DNA of 64,000 nt from Leptolyngbya ohadii IS1 (GTDB taxonomy: Bacteria > Cyanobacteriota > Cyanobacteriia > Elainellales > Elainellaceae): assembly GCF_002215035.1 (NCBI RefSeq), contig NZ_NKFP01000006.1, positions 2,199,080-2,263,079 of the forward strand, read 5' to 3'. Shown in pieces: positions 57,854-64,000 of this stretch; positions within the stretch are counted from its first letter, which is position 1; the number at the start of each line of letters is the position of its first letter. The position numbers and the translations under genes were made by a program. The notes beneath the pieces were generated by a model. It did no database searches, was not told the DNA's origin, and saw nothing but the letters and a program-made list of their open reading frames with translations.

Positions 57854-58711
57854 TTAAGTTTCGGTAGTATCGACGTTTATATCACCTGAAGTATCACCCA
57901 AAGAATTACTTAGCGTTATCCAATTTGCCACGCTTACATCTTCGGCGCGTACCTGCGAATTTAACTGCATCGATTCCAAAAGTTCTGTTAACCGATCGCG
58001 ATCGACCAGGCTCTTCAGATTATTTCGCAGCATTTTACGTTTGGTTGCGAATCCCAGCTTGACCAAAGTCTCCAGCTTACGCGGCTCGTTGGCAGGGATA
58101 TCGATCGATCGCGGCGTGAGGCGAACCACGGCAGAATCCACCTTTGGCGGCGGTTGAAATGCCTTTGCCGGAACGTCTGCAATCCATTCACAGTCGGCAA
58201 GATACTGCACCCGCACCGAGAGCGCCCCAAATGCCTTCGATCCAGGCTTTGCCGTGATCCGTTCCGCCACTTCCTTCTGCATCAGCAGCACGATCGAATC
58301 ATAGGGCTGGGGATTGGGCTGGGCGATCGTGCCGAGCAGTAGTTCTAGAATCGGTCCCGTAATGTTGTAGGGAATGTTGGCAACAACTTTGTTGGGATTT
58401 TGAAAAGCGGGAGGCAGCAGCTCCGCTAAATTGAGGCTGAGGATATCGCCCTGAAGCAGTAAAAAATTCTCCGCCTGCCCGAACTGTTTCACCAGCAGCT
58501 TACACAAATCGCGATCGATCTCCACCGAAACCACCGATTGCGCCAGGGGCAAAAGCCTGCGAGTCAAAATTCCCGTTCCCGGACCAATTTCCAGGACGCG
58601 ATCGCTGGGTTGAAGGGCGGCAGCATTCACAATTTGCGCCAAAGCCTTTTCGCTCTGGAGCCAGTGCTGACCAAATCGCTTGCGCGTTGAGTGAGAGGTG
58701 TTTGCAGTCAA
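57854..58711 (-). CDS. rsmA: 16S rRNA dimethyladenosine transferase RsmA (KsgA)
   Basis: RsmA dimethylates two adjacent adenines near the 3' end of 16S rRNA late in 30S assembly. The 285-residue protein shows RKRFGQHWLQSE at the start, SAM motif I VLEIGPGTGILTRRLL, the acidic motif VVSVEIDRDL, GDIL, and the catalytic motif NIPYNITGPIL (NxPY type). The C-terminal helical domain is complete, ending in a polar tail. The start appears to be TTG 58711. It is probably monocistronic. Confidence 0.94.
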   Translation of the reverse strand: MTANTSHSTRKRFGQHWLQSEKALAQIVNAAALQPSDRVLEIGPGTGILTRRLLPLAQSVVSVEIDRDLCKLLVKQFGQAENFLLLQGDILSLNLAELLPPAFQNPNKVVANIPYNITGPILELLLGTIAQPNPQPYDSIVLLMQKEVAERITAKPGSKAFGALSVRVQYLADCEWIADVPAKAFQPPPKVDSAVVRLTPRSIDIPANEPRKLETLVKLGFATKRKMLRNNLKSLVDRDRLTELLESMQLNSQVRAEDVSVANWITLSNSLGDTSGDINVDTTET

Positions 58712-58830
58712 AGTTCTAAGTCCTTCAGGGCAGACGATCGCAAAGATCTATCGTAGCGGGTTTCCGAAACTGTAACCTGGAACACGGTCAGGCGATCGGC
58801 GTGTCAGAGTAAGGATAATCATGTGAGGAG

Positions 58831-59610
58831 ATGATGATGTCCAAAATCCAACTGTCCAAGATCCAACTGTCCAAAATCCCATCCCGTTTATCCCGCCGTA
58901 CCCTCGGCATTGCTGTTCCCCTGCTGCTGGGCGTTGCCAGCATTTCCCTGACTCCCCCCGCTCTTGCCCAAGAAACTCAGCAAATGATGCGAACCATTAC
59001 CGTCACCGGACAAGGCACAGAAGCGATCGCCACGACTCTAACTCAGGTGAATCTGGGCGTAGAAGTGCAGGGCAGAACGGCAGAGGAAGTGCAGCAGGAA
59101 GCCGCCCGTCGATCGTCTGCGGTGGTGAATTTTCTGCGGGGTCGCAACGTCAGCAAGCTGCAAACGACCGGGATTAATCTTAGTCCACGCTACGACTACA
59201 ACAACGGCACCCAGCGTATTGTGGGCTACACGGCAACGAACACGGTGAGCTTCCGGCTTCCCACGGAGCAGGCAGGCAGTTTGCTGGATGAGGCAGTGCA
59301 GGCAGGCGCAACCCGGATTGATAGCGTTTCTTTTATTGCTGATGATGAGGCGATCGCTGCTGCTCGACAACAGGCAATCCGTAAGGCAACCCAGGATGCC
59401 CAAACTCAGGCAGATGCCGCATTAGCTGCCCTGGGACTCAGCCGCCAGGAAGTCGTCAGCATTCAGGTTAACAATGCCTACGCCCCACCCCCACCTATGC
59501 CGCTTTACAGACAAAATGTGGCGATGGCTGCCGCTGATTCTGCTCCGACTCCTGTGGTCGGCGGGGAACAGGAAATTCAGGCAACGGTAACGCTGCAAAT
59601 TCGCTATTAG
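58831..59610 (+). CDS. SIMPL-domain (DUF541) exported protein
   Basis: The 259-residue protein has a basic start, a signal peptide (RRTLGIAVPLLLGVASISLTPPALA) and a SIMPL domain: RTITVTGQGTEAIATTLTQVNLGVEVQGRTAEEVQQEAARRSSAVVNFLRGR, LQTTGINLSPRYDYNNGTQRIVGYTATNTVSF and AIRKATQDAQTQADAALAALGLS. Homologs such as BP26/OMP28 form channel-like oligomers in the envelope; the precise role is unknown. Three adjacent ATG codons (58831-58839) offer starts after a GAGGAG site. The codons after them form a 15-bp tandem repeat. Confidence 0.85.
   Translation: MMMSKIQLSKIQLSKIPSRLSRRTLGIAVPLLLGVASISLTPPALAQETQQMMRTITVTGQGTEAIATTLTQVNLGVEVQGRTAEEVQQEAARRSSAVVNFLRGRNVSKLQTTGINLSPRYDYNNGTQRIVGYTATNTVSFRLPTEQAGSLLDEAVQAGATRIDSVSFIADDEAIAAARQQAIRKATQDAQTQADAALAALGLSRQEVVSIQVNNAYAPPPPMPLYRQNVAMAAADSAPTPVVGGEQEIQATVTLQIRY
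58840..58880 (+). repeat. 15-bp tandem repeat encoding SKIQL
   Basis: TCCAAAATCCAACTG is followed by TCCAAGATCCAACTG and the partial third unit TCCAAAATCCC. It lies at the very start of the SIMPL gene and lengthens the positive n-region of its signal peptide. Confidence 0.85.
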
Positions 59611-59620
59611 AAAAGCAGCA

Positions 59621-60523
59621 TCAGGAAGGCTGCAACTGAACCGATCGCTCTTGCAAGAAGTCGAGCAGTTCGCGGTTGACCGTCTGGGGGGCTTCCTGCT
59701 GAATCCAGTGTCCGCAGTGGGCGAGGAATTTGAGCTTGACGGGAGCCTTCACCAGCCGATCGATGCCTTCGGTGAGCTTCTGGCTAAACAGAAAATCATC
59801 TTCGCCCCAGAGAACAAGCGTGGGTGCGGAAATGGGGGTTGGCGCATGAGTCCACTGCGTCCACCAGGTTTGAAGTGAGAATAAATTGCGGTAGTGGTTG
59901 ATCATGGCGGTCAGCGCACCGGGCTTTTCTAATGCCGCCTGATAGAGTTCCGTGTCCTGGCTGGAAAAGGCACTCTTGCGAACCGCCTGCCCCTGAAATA
60001 GATCGCGGACGATCGAGCGTAAATTCGATCGAATAAACCATTCCGGTAGGGTAGGAATTTGCAGCGCCATCAGATACCAGCTTCGGCGGATTTGATCTAC
60101 GTTGCCGACCACTTCCTGCACAAACCGTTGCGGATGGGGCGCATTTAGGACAGCTAACCGCTCGGTGAGATTGGGAAACCGATGGGCAAAGTGCCAGGCG
60201 ATCGTGCCGCCCCAGCTATGTCCCACGACATGGGCACTCCGGTAGCCTAAACCTTCGATTAAGCCGCGAATATCGGTTGCCAGCGTGTCCAGATCGTATC
60301 CGGTGGAGGGTTTGTCCGAGTCGTTGCAGCCGCGCAGATCGGGCACGACGACCTTGAAGTGTTTTGCCAGTGCCGGAATTTGATGCCGCCAGGAATACCA
60401 GAACTCAGGGAAGCTGTGCAGCAGAACGACCAGTTCTCCTTCTCCCTGCATAACGCAATGAAGACGGATGTTATTCGTTTCAACAAAGGTGTGCTGCCAT
60501 CCCGATGCTTCGATCGCAGTCAT
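59621..60523 (-). CDS. alpha/beta hydrolase, epoxide-hydrolase-like but with Ser nucleophile
   Basis: The 300-residue enzyme has the HSFPEFWYSWRHQIPAL and VPDLRGCNDSDKP blocks characteristic of epoxide hydrolases and haloalkane dehalogenases. At the nucleophile elbow it has GHSWGG, where those enzymes carry Asp (GHDWGG). The lid domain, GEDDFLFSQ (acid) and GHWIQQEAP (base) are present. A serine triad suggests an esterase, lactonase or C-C hydrolase. ATG 60523 is preferred over a TTG six codons upstream. It is followed 10 bases later by the convergent SIMPL gene stop. Confidence 0.83.
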   Translation of the reverse strand: MTAIEASGWQHTFVETNNIRLHCVMQGEGELVVLLHSFPEFWYSWRHQIPALAKHFKVVVPDLRGCNDSDKPSTGYDLDTLATDIRGLIEGLGYRSAHVVGHSWGGTIAWHFAHRFPNLTERLAVLNAPHPQRFVQEVVGNVDQIRRSWYLMALQIPTLPEWFIRSNLRSIVRDLFQGQAVRKSAFSSQDTELYQAALEKPGALTAMINHYRNLFSLQTWWTQWTHAPTPISAPTLVLWGEDDFLFSQKLTEGIDRLVKAPVKLKFLAHCGHWIQQEAPQTVNRELLDFLQERSVQLQPS

Positions 60524-60588
60524 AGCAGGAGTGTTATCCAATTTGAGGAAAGCTTACAAAAGATGTATCTACAGATACATTAACATTT

Positions 60589-61581
60589 CTACTGGCTGGT
60601 GTAGATCCCCCGCTTCCGCAACTGCTGCACAAAGAATTCCTCCAGCGAAGGACGCGCCAGATTCATACTGATCAGATTTGCCTGCATCAGCTTCAGGCTT
60701 GCCAGAAAATCCTGTGGATCGCCGCGCAAATGTCCCAGCCAGTCGCCATCGACGAATTCCACATCGGGCAACCATTGGCGCAGAATATCGGGATTGCCGC
60801 CCCGCACCCGCACCTGATAGAGATCCGCCGTGCCCAGAAGGTCTTGAAGTGAACCTACGCAGAGAATTTCACCCCGTGCCAGAATTGCGACGCGATCGCA
60901 GATTTTCTCCACGTCCGAGAGAATGTGGCTATTGAAGAAGATCGTCTTGCCCTGGGATTTGAGCGACACAATAATTTCGCGGATCTGGTAGCGTCCCAGC
61001 GGATCAAGTCCGGACATCGGTTCGTCCAGGAATACCACTTCCGGGTCGTTAATCAACGCCTGCGCCATGCCTACCCGCTGAAGCATTCCCTTAGAATACT
61101 GGCGCAACTGCTTTTTCCTGGCTGAGGACTGCGCCAAGCCCACCAGATCCAGCAGTTCCGGGATGCGCTTTTGCTGTACAGATTTGGGAATGCGAAACAG
61201 ACCTGCCGCGTATTCCAGAAACTCCCATCCGGTCAAATAGTCGTAGAAATAGGCATTCTCCGGCAGATAGCCCACCCGCTGCTTCACTGATCGATCGCCC
61301 AGCGGTTTCCCCAGCAGCAAACCCGTCCCCGAAGTGGGGCGAATAATGCCAAGCAGGGTTTTTAGTAGCGTTGTCTTACCCGCGCCATTCTGTCCCAGCA
61401 GACCGAAGGTTTCACCCTGAAACACCTGAAGCGTGCAGTCTTGCAGCGTCGTCACCTTCTGATTCAGCCAGAATCCCGTATGGTAAACCTTCTTAAGGGC
61501 AACGGTTTTGACAACAGCGGGACGATCCATCTCGATCGGTGCAGATTGAGTCGTAGGGTTGGATTCAAAAACAGCAGCCAT
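60589..61581 (-). CDS. ABC-2-type transporter ATP-binding protein
   Basis: The 330-residue protein is an ABC ATPase of the DrrA/CcmA-like subfamily: Walker A LLGQNGAGKTTLL, Q-loop GYLPENAYFYDYLTGWEFLEYAAGLF, signature QYSKGMLQRVGMAQAL, Walker B VVFLDEPMSGLDPLGR and the switch His in FNSHIL. The C-terminal 90 residues (LYQVRVRGGNPDIL, RPSLEEFFVQQLRKRG) follow the normal DUF4162-like extension. The permease partner is not in the window. The substrate is unknown. An N-terminal extension of 20 residues precedes the domain. Confidence 0.87.
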   Translation of the reverse strand: MAAVFESNPTTQSAPIEMDRPAVVKTVALKKVYHTGFWLNQKVTTLQDCTLQVFQGETFGLLGQNGAGKTTLLKTLLGIIRPTSGTGLLLGKPLGDRSVKQRVGYLPENAYFYDYLTGWEFLEYAAGLFRIPKSVQQKRIPELLDLVGLAQSSARKKQLRQYSKGMLQRVGMAQALINDPEVVFLDEPMSGLDPLGRYQIREIIVSLKSQGKTIFFNSHILSDVEKICDRVAILARGEILCVGSLQDLLGTADLYQVRVRGGNPDILRQWLPDVEFVDGDWLGHLRGDPQDFLASLKLMQANLISMNLARPSLEEFFVQQLRKRGIYTSQ

Positions 61582-61688
61582 GAGATTACCTGAGCATCCT
61601 TCCTGGGGTTGCCCCTATTTTGCCCAGATTTATGTCAGTCTAGAGCATACCCAAATCAAAAAAATCATAAAAATCCAGTGAGGGCGAT

Positions 61689-61898
61689 ATGGATCGATCG
61701 AAACTCGTTGCCATCATTACCGGCGTAATTGCGCTGGCGATCAGCATTGCCTATCTGCTGCTGGTGCAGTTTCTCGATTTTCGCGGCGAGATGGTTCCCG
61801 CTCCGCTGGATATGACGCTGAATCAGACGCTAATTCGATCGATCGCGCCCCAATTGCAGTATCAGTTCCAGCATCAGTTCCATTCGGTGGGCAAATAA
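61689..61898 (+). CDS. small single-span membrane protein
   Basis: The 69-residue protein has one hydrophobic helix near the N-terminus (VAIITGVIALAISIAYLLLVQFLDF), then a short conserved-looking soluble tail (GEMVPAPLDMTL). I recall similar small cyanobacterial membrane proteins without assigned role. The gene is divergent from the ABC ATPase gene (107 bases apart), and its last 25 bases overlap the convergent hypothetical gene. Confidence 0.7.
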   Translation: MDRSKLVAIITGVIALAISIAYLLLVQFLDFRGEMVPAPLDMTLNQTLIRSIAPQLQYQFQHQFHSVGK

Positions 61899-62119
61899 AA
61901 TTCGCTCAGGTGCAGCACGACTTCACCGTAGTCTGGAACCCAGGCAATCCACTCCTCTGAGGAAGCCTGACAGAGCAGCATGGCTTCTTCGTGACTGAAG
62001 GGACTCAGAGACGTTGCCAGCCGTACCCACGTTGAAGGGGCAAAATCCGTAGGTAGATCGGTCTGGTGGTAAAGGGTAAGGGGAACTGCGTCGATTGCGC
62101 CTTCCAGATTGGGATTCAT
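61874..62119 (-). CDS. small acidic hypothetical protein
   Basis: The 81-residue cytoplasmic protein has a pattern of YHQTDLPTDFAPSTWVRLATSLSPFSHEEAMLLCQASSEEWIAWVPDYGEVVLHLSEFYL. The length, Trp-rich end and frequent Glu suggest a compact regulatory or adaptor protein common in cyanobacteria, but I cannot name a family. It starts at ATG 62119. A perfect 8-bp inverted repeat lies 24 bases upstream and could be its operator. Confidence 0.65.
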   Translation of the reverse strand: MNPNLEGAIDAVPLTLYHQTDLPTDFAPSTWVRLATSLSPFSHEEAMLLCQASSEEWIAWVPDYGEVVLHLSEFYLPTEWN

Positions 62120-62142
62120 AGAATCGCCCTGAAAATAAAAAC

Positions 62143-62164
62143 TTCTGTATTCTATGATACAGAA
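62143..62164 (-). promoter_or_regulatory. inverted repeat TTCTGTAT-N6-ATACAGAA
   Basis: This is a perfect 8-bp dyad in the leader of the small acidic protein gene (start at 62119), also upstream of gpsA on the other strand. The form suits a dimeric repressor site; a transcript hairpin is the alternative. Confidence 0.4.
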
Positions 62165-62323
62165 ATAAAGGGTTGTATTTTGGAATGTCTTATATCTTTA
62201 CTGAGTTTGATTTATCGTTTTGTTGTTCGCCTGGAAATTCTGGAGTGGGAACCGAATTGAGAAAGACTGGTAGGATGCAGAATGCGATCGTCCTCTACTC
62301 TGCCTTTCCTCCGGTGTTGTCCT

Positions 62324-63346
62324 ATGGAGCGTCAAACAAATTCCCTCTCTGACCCGATTGCTGTTGCTGACTCAGGCAATCCCGCTGCGTCCCAAATTTC
62401 CGAGGGGGCGATCGCCCAGGTCGCGATTCTGGGGGCAGGAGTTTGGGGTAATGCGCTGGCAACCCTGGCGACTCAAAAAGGTCATGGGGTGCGGGTCTGG
62501 TCGCGGGGGGGAACGCTGAGCCTTCTGGATGCTGTCGCCGATGCCGATGTGATCGTGTCCGCCGTTTCAATGAAGGGGGTTCCAGAAACGATCGCCCGGT
62601 TACAGTCCCTCACGATTCCGCCGGATGCCATTCTGGTGAGCGCAACTAAGGGTTTAGACTCCGCCACACGACAAACCGCTTCCCGACTGTGGCAGACCGC
62701 TTTCCCCAACAATCCGATCGTCGTGCTGTCCGGTCCCAATCTATCGGAGGAAATTCAGCAGGGCTTACCCGCCGCCACGGTCGTTTCCAGCGAGAACAGC
62801 GAAGCCGCCCATCAAGTCCAGAGAATCTTTTCATCCGATCGCTTCCGGGTGTACACCAATTCAGATCCGATCGGGACGGAGCTGGGCGGCACGTTAAAAA
62901 ACGTGATTGCGATCGCTGCGGGAGTCTGCGACGGGCTGAATTTGGGCACGAATGCGCGATCGGCGCTGATTACAAGGGCACTGGCGGAACTGATTCGAGT
63001 GGGGGTTCACCTGGGGGCGAAACCGGAAACTTTCTTTGGCTTGGCAGGACTGGGCGATCTGCTGGCAACCTGTACGAGTCCGCTGAGCCGAAACTATCGC
63101 GTCGGTTATGGGCTGGCACAGGGGAAATCCCTGCCGCAGATTCTAGAAGAACTGCACAGCACCGCTGAAGGGGTGAATACGGCAAATGTGCTGATCGACC
63201 TAGCCGATCGCGAACAGATTGCCGTCCCGGTGTCCTATCAAGTTTATCTACTGCTAAACGGCAAAATCACGCCACAGCAGGCAGTCGTAGCACTCATGGA
63301 ACGGGATTTGAAGTCGGAAACGGTAATCCGGTTTGGCAACGAATGA
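62324..63346 (+). CDS. gpsA: NAD(P)-dependent glycerol-3-phosphate dehydrogenase
   Basis: GpsA makes sn-glycerol-3-phosphate for phospholipid synthesis. The N-terminal Rossmann domain starts at VAILGAGVWGNALATLATQKGHGVRVWSR. It is followed by DVIVSAVSMKG, SATKGLD, LSGPNLSEEIQQGLPAATVVSS and the catalytic-domain block GTELGGTLKNVIAIAAGVCDGLNLGTNARSALITRALAEL (catalytic Lys in LKN), GLAGLGDLLATC and SRNYRVG. The protein is about 340 residues. ATG 62324 gives a short polar N-terminal tail; an in-frame ATG 42 bases upstream would add 14 residues. It ends on the base before the convergent phosphatase stop. Confidence 0.93.
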   Translation: MERQTNSLSDPIAVADSGNPAASQISEGAIAQVAILGAGVWGNALATLATQKGHGVRVWSRGGTLSLLDAVADADVIVSAVSMKGVPETIARLQSLTIPPDAILVSATKGLDSATRQTASRLWQTAFPNNPIVVLSGPNLSEEIQQGLPAATVVSSENSEAAHQVQRIFSSDRFRVYTNSDPIGTELGGTLKNVIAIAAGVCDGLNLGTNARSALITRALAELIRVGVHLGAKPETFFGLAGLGDLLATCTSPLSRNYRVGYGLAQGKSLPQILEELHSTAEGVNTANVLIDLADREQIAVPVSYQVYLLLNGKITPQQAVVALMERDLKSETVIRFGNE

Positions 63347-64000
63347 TTACTCGATCGGAATTGGGGAAAGCTTTCCAACCACTTCGATCGCCCCTAACCT
63401 CCCGTTCTGCTGACCATTCTTGTAGCTATTCCCTGCTGCATGAAGGACGATGAATTCTCCGGAGGCAGGGACAATGTTGCTGATCGCCGTAATGTTGACC
63501 TGATGCGTCACCAGGATTGTCACCCCCGGCTGATCTTTTTGTTCACGAATAAATTGTCCTACCTGTTCCGTTTGCTGTGCCGCAGTGGATCGATCGCTAA
63601 AGAAAGAATTGAGTGCCGGGAAGGGCTGAACGTCTCCTAAATCAAGCAGTCTTGCCGTTTCCAGACAGCGACACCACTGACTCGAAAGCACCTGCCGTAC
63701 GGGAATATTCCGCTGCCGAAACGCTGCCCCGATCGCCTTTGCCTGCTGTCTGCCTGCGGGAGAAAGGTTGCGCTGGGTCGTGCAGTCGTCTATCTGAAAT
63801 TCCGGTGGATCACCCGTTCCAGGGGCGAGAGCGTGACGCATCATTACCACGTAGCCCTCACCCTGTTGCAGTGCTGCCCAGATTGCCGCCTCTGCCTCTG
63901 ATTCGATCGGTTCACTGTCCTCTGCAAAATTTTCCTGGGGGGAGGGCATGATCGATGCGCTAGGAATGGGACTGGTCGGGGTAGATCCGGCGGTTGCGGG
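63347..64000 (-). CDS. histidine phosphatase-family protein, 5' end outside window
   Basis: The catalytic domain carries the histidine-phosphatase signature VVMMRHALAPG (RH, phosphorylated His), the later LSSQWCRCLETARLL (Arg) and VTHQVNITAI (second His). This branch has an atypical small core resembling the broad phosphatase clan members found in cyanobacterial periplasm. An ATG occurs at 63949, but the frame stays open to the window edge (Pro/Ser/Thr-rich, TPTSPIPSAS). The real start, and possibly a signal peptide or lipobox, is therefore probably outside. Substrate is unknown. Confidence 0.8.
   Translation of the reverse strand, partial: PATAGSTPTSPIPSASIMPSPQENFAEDSEPIESEAEAAIWAALQQGEGYVVMMRHALAPGTGDPPEFQIDDCTTQRNLSPAGRQQAKAIGAAFRQRNIPVRQVLSSQWCRCLETARLLDLGDVQPFPALNSFFSDRSTAAQQTEQVGQFIREQKDQPGVTILVTHQVNITAISNIVPASGEFIVLHAAGNSYKNGQQNGRLGAIEVVGKLSPIPIE

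Overview
The window comes from a filamentous-type cyanobacterial chromosome. The evidence is the very frequent HIP1 octamer (GCGATCGC and near variants), an NdhD subunit of NDH-1, a DnaK1-type chaperone locus, DUF4278 and DUF1902 proteins, and dispersed palindromic and short tandem repeats. No ribosomal RNA, CRISPR array, transposase or phage structural gene was found.

Layout. 1-8.1 kb: partial LD-carboxypeptidase and a family 4 glycosyltransferase (both minus), then a chaperone and housekeeping block: grpE, dnaK1-like, dnaJ, TusA-like, rsgA and an IscA/SufA-like protein. 8.2-9.7 kb: small accessory genes, including a DUF1902/HicA toxin-antitoxin pair and a possible PD-(D/E)XK protein with a zinc ribbon. 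9.8-25.3 kb: ndhD, sbcC, DUF6624, two coiled-coil proteins, DUF4079, comEC, tRNA-Ser(CGA), DUF4278, glycerophosphodiesterase, an APC permease and small hypotheticals. 25.6-31.3 kb: a nucleoside-type (BMP family) ABC transporter operon on the minus strand, interrupted by an oppositely oriented MntA/HepT toxin-antitoxin cassette with scrambled mntA fragments beside it. 31.4-35.6 kb: RlmI-like methyltransferase, CadD-like transporter, DUF1400 alpha/beta hydrolase.

The most notable region is 35.9-48.3 kb. A 2789-residue type I polyketide synthase (KS-AT-DH-ER-KR-ACP) ends in a PLP-dependent alpha-oxoamine synthase domain. It overlaps by 4 bases an isopropylmalate-dehydrogenase-like gene. After two small unrecognised genes comes a fused small+large isopropylmalate-isomerase-like gene. 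The dehydrogenase and fused isomerase resemble the HphB/HphCD pair that chain-extends 2-oxo acids in cyanobacterial peptide pathways. I infer that the locus makes an amino-ketone (sphingoid- or saxitoxin-intermediate-like) from a reduced acyl chain and an amino acid that may itself be homologated. The synthase carries three palindromic repeat elements in frame, and the isomerase carries a hypermutable octamer array in frame.

48.3-64 kb: orphan osmoprotectant-type permease, RTX protein, GerMN-like secreted protein, Zn/Mn uptake permease and binding protein, exported formamidase-like protein, cyanase, MBL hydrolase, rsmA, SIMPL protein, alpha/beta hydrolase, ABC-2 ATPase, gpsA, and a histidine phosphatase that runs off the right edge. 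Tandem repeats with 7, 8, 12 and 15 bp units recur throughout, often at gene ends.
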